The notes under the pieces: model-generated
What the model saw: the letters and a program-made list of their open reading frames with translations, nothing else
Told to the model about the DNA's origin: nothing
The model's database searches: none
Assembly: GCA_963682055.1 (NCBI GenBank)
Contig: OY821740.1
Location: forward strand, 16,392,814 to 16,456,813
Length of the DNA: 64,000 nucleotides
Origin: Primula veris
Lineage: Eukaryota; Streptophyta; Magnoliopsida; Ericales; Primulaceae
Direction: 5' to 3'
Made by a program: the position numbers and the translations under genes
In this document: positions 61,871-64,000 of the stretch, in pieces
How positions within the stretch are numbered: position 1 is the first letter of the stretch
Layout of the letters: each line of letters starts with the position of its first letter

Positions 61871-62156
61871 TTTTTTTGACAATGAGAAGTAGGTTTGGGA
61901 GTGCTATTATAAATACCAGTGGGGGGGGTATAAAAAACAAAGTATTTTGTGAAATTTTATTTACTAAACACAAAAGCTAGTTTGTAAAATAATAATAATA
62001 CGAGTTGATTAAAACTAAAGGTGATATTGAGAGGTAACTTGGATTGTAACCCTAGATAGTATACTCGATATAAATCGCAAATTAGAATAGAATAAAGCTG
62101 TTAATAATCAAATTGGAGATAAATTTTAGCGCGTACCTTTACTCGGCAGACTTATT

Positions 62157-62180
62157 AGAGAGAGAGAGAGAGAGAGAGAG
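62157..62180. repeat. (GA)n microsatellite
   Basis: About 12 GA units (CT on the minus strand), in the position of the probable GTF3C3 leader, next to the left end of the Mutator-like element. Confidence 0.8.
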
Positions 62181-62197
62181 CGAGCAGACCCCCTTGG

Positions 62198-63614
62198 GGG
62201 AGATTCTCTTTTCAAAACTGTGTTTACTAACAGACGTGGGGTTATCAATCCTGCGTGGCATATTAATAATTTTTTTTTTTTTTTTTGTTTTGCTTCTTTT
62301 ATTACTGCGAATGTTTTTTCTTTTTTTCTCTGCTTTCTTTTGCTTCTATGCTTCTTTCTGCTCGGTTCTTCTTTACTTTAATATATCCAAAAATTCTACA
62401 ATTTTACCTAAAAACTTTTCCAATTATATCCAAAAAAAACCATAACCATCAACCATCAAATTCATTGTATATCAAATTAATATATTTTTTTATCAAATCG
62501 AACATCACTCCACCACTACAATTATCCCCAATTTTATCCCAAAAAAAAAAATATCTCCCAATTTACCCAAAACTTCTCCCAATAAATAGATATAATTATT
62601 AATAAGTTATAACATTTATTAATTAAAAAATTTTAACTTTTTTTATTGACCTTTAAATATTTATTTTCAAATTTGTTTAATCACAACTAATATTGAGTTC
62701 TAATTATATAATGTTATATGTTGTTTTAATAACACTTGAGTAATAAAAATAACTTAGATAAATGGTTAAAAAAAACTTGTTTCGGCATGTACATGTGAAC
62801 TTGTTTTGTTAGAGACATTTTATTATTTTGGAGTTTAGGTTAGTAATTAAGTTGTTTGATTCTTATAATTTTTTGGAAGTTAAACGTATTATCTCATATA
62901 TTTAAATTTATGTTAAATATGTTATTGTATCATTTATATTTGATAGTGATATTTGTTAATATATTCAATTGTTTAGGTACCTATGACAGAAAAAATAAAG
63001 TTAAATCCAGGTCCCATTGATGATACCGTTTTATATGAGCAGAAACATCATATTTGTAATATCATTTGGAGATCAACTTTGTTTAACGAAAATAAGGACA
63101 TTCGTAACTATAATCAGTTTCCGGTAATTGATGATTATAGAGTTTTATATTTGCTAAATGTGACGACGGTTAGAGTTTTATATTAATTTGATATATGAAG
63201 TAGTTTGATGGTTGATGGTTAGGTTTTTTTTTTTGTAAAATTGGAGAAGTTTTTTTTTTTGGTAAATTGAGAGATGTTTTTTTTTTTTTGGGATAAAATT
63301 GAGGATAATTGTAGTGGTGGAGTGATGTTCGATTTGATAAAAAAATATATTAATTTAATATATGAAGGAATTTGATGGTTGATGGTTATGGTTATGGTTT
63401 TTTTGGGATAAAATTGAAAAAGTTTTTGGATAAAATTGAAGAATTTTTGGATATATTAAAGTAAAAAAGAACTTAGAAGAAAGAAGCCGAGAAGAAAAAG
63501 AAGCAAAAGAAAGCAAAGAAAAAACATTCCCAGCAATAAAAGAAGCAAAGCAAAAAAAAAAAAAAAAATTATTAATATGCCACGCAGACGTGGGATTGAA
63601 AAGAGAATCTCCCC
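62198..63614. mobile_element. Mutator-like element with about 400-bp terminal inverted repeats
   Basis: The left arm (62198 to about 62590) and right arm (about 63222 to 63614) are inverse copies of high identity: both carry GGGAGATTCTCTTTTCAA at the end, then GCGTGGCATATTAATAATT, ATATATCCAAAAATTCT, ACCATCAACCATCAAATTC and ATCAAATCGAACATCACTCC. The flanks CCCCCTTGG (62189-62197) and CTCCCTTGG (63615-63623) agree at 8 of 9 positions, a Mutator-type 9-bp duplication. The 630-bp centre holds a plant-mobile-domain-like ORF. No MURA transposase is present, so it is non-autonomous. It sits just upstream of the GTF3C3 leader. Confidence 0.8.
62983..63186 (+). pseudogene. Plant mobile domain (MAIN-like) N-terminal remnant inside the Mutator-like element
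   Basis: 67 codons from ATG to TAA. The motif NPGPIDDTVLYEQKHHICNI followed by IW matches the start of the plant mobile domain as found in MAIN/MAIL proteins and in PP7-long (family pattern GPxDxSVLxxQxxHRSxxxW), and PVIDDYRVLYLLNV fits its next helix. A CAATTGTTTAG acceptor-like site lies just upstream. The rest of the domain is missing, so this is a captured or degraded fragment. Plant mobile domains are known to travel in Mutator-like transposons. Identification rests on motif memory and is moderate. Confidence 0.5.
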
Positions 63615-63624
63615 CTCCCTTGGC

Positions 63625-64000
63625 CTTTATATTTCATTTGTTATTTTTTGGGTACAAATATTGCATTTGTTTTGTGTTTTCATACTAAAAAAAAATTGCT
63701 GACACGTAAAAAAGAAAAAAAATAAGAAAAAACTCACATGAAAGGATGTTGGGGTGGGGAAGCTAGCTTTTTTACATCAAAATTGTTTAAATTAGAAATT
63801 TTTAATTCAATCATTTTGTATATTTACAAGTTACTTATAAGTTAAAATAATTTATAAGTCACACTTATAAGTAAATCCTAAGATGGTGCCCAAATAATAG
63901 ACTGCATCTTTACTTAATCAAATCTTTCTTTTGCATTACTCTTTAAAAGCAAGGTTAACAAAACCATATGTATTAGAGACCACAAAGAACGCAAACTCAC
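63625..64000. other. Window end, no gene seen
   Basis: AT-rich DNA with no ORF of note and no recognised repeat. Confidence 0.5.

Larger units (their letters stand above)
60692..62195 (-). other. Upstream region and probable 5' untranslated intron of GTF3C3
   Basis: On the minus strand GTACCAG|AGAGTG at about 60708-60715 is a good 3' splice site 15-20 bases before the ATG at 60691. AAAG|GTACGC at 62137/62136 is a good donor next to a (GA)n run typical of plant leaders. Together they suggest a non-coding first exon near 62137-62190 and a 1.4-kb 5' intron. This is inferred from splice motifs only. Confidence 0.4.

Noticed and set aside
62113..62602. Plus-strand Phe/Leu-rich ORFs
   Set aside because: They are the left arm of the Mutator-like element plus a (GA)n run, with no domain.

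Overview
This is plant nuclear DNA, most likely from a eudicot. It is AT-rich, its genes carry many GT-AG introns, the proteins are of plant type (a secreted GH9 endoglucanase, a WRNIP1 with an N-terminal UBA domain, plant-style TFIIIC and eIF3 subunits), and small DNA transposons are dense throughout. No species can be named from the sequence alone.

Five genes look intact, and every exon junction was checked for splice sites and reading phase. From left to right they are: a secreted GH9 endo-1,4-beta-glucanase (+, 4255-7896, 6 exons, 492 aa); eIF3 subunit i, a WD40 protein (+, 10320-21426, 8 exons, 326 aa); a small RBM7-like RRM protein (-, 28464-24416, 4 exons, 133 aa); the AAA+ ATPase WRNIP1 (+, 37374-41445, 5 exons, 576 aa); and a TPR subunit of TFIIIC, GTF3C3/tau102-like (-, 60691-42473, 18 coding exons, 937 aa). 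WRNIP1 and GTF3C3 are convergent, with about 1 kb between their stops. A sixth locus on the minus strand (31885-30692) has a signal-peptide exon joined in phase to a cysteine-rich exon, but a frameshift breaks it. These are unlinked housekeeping functions (cell wall, translation, RNA surveillance, replication stress, Pol III transcription), not a cluster or operon.

The rest is accessory DNA. The clearest pieces are: (1) the 4.9-kb first intron of eIF3i, an array of degenerate repeats that include partial copies of exon 1, with many decoy TTGCAG acceptors; (2) a 3.2-kb LTR retrotransposon with 5-bp target duplication, Met-tRNA primer site and a non-standard ORF, in the last intron of GTF3C3; (3) a 1.42-kb Mutator-like element with about 400-bp terminal inverted repeats and a plant-mobile-domain-like remnant, just upstream of GTF3C3; (4) a family of MITEs with GGTTTCAAAA ends, one of which holds a nested hAT MITE; (5) foldback elements at 22.1-23.6, 28.65-30.4 and 31.99-32.34 kb; (6) one LTR end of a copia-type element at 35.15-35.37 kb.

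Intergenic stretches (1-4.2, 7.9-10.3, 21.4-24.4, 28.5-37.3, 41.4-42.5 and 60.7-64 kb) are AT-rich and hold only these repeats, microsatellites and short chance ORFs. No rRNA or intact tRNA gene and no CRISPR array was seen.
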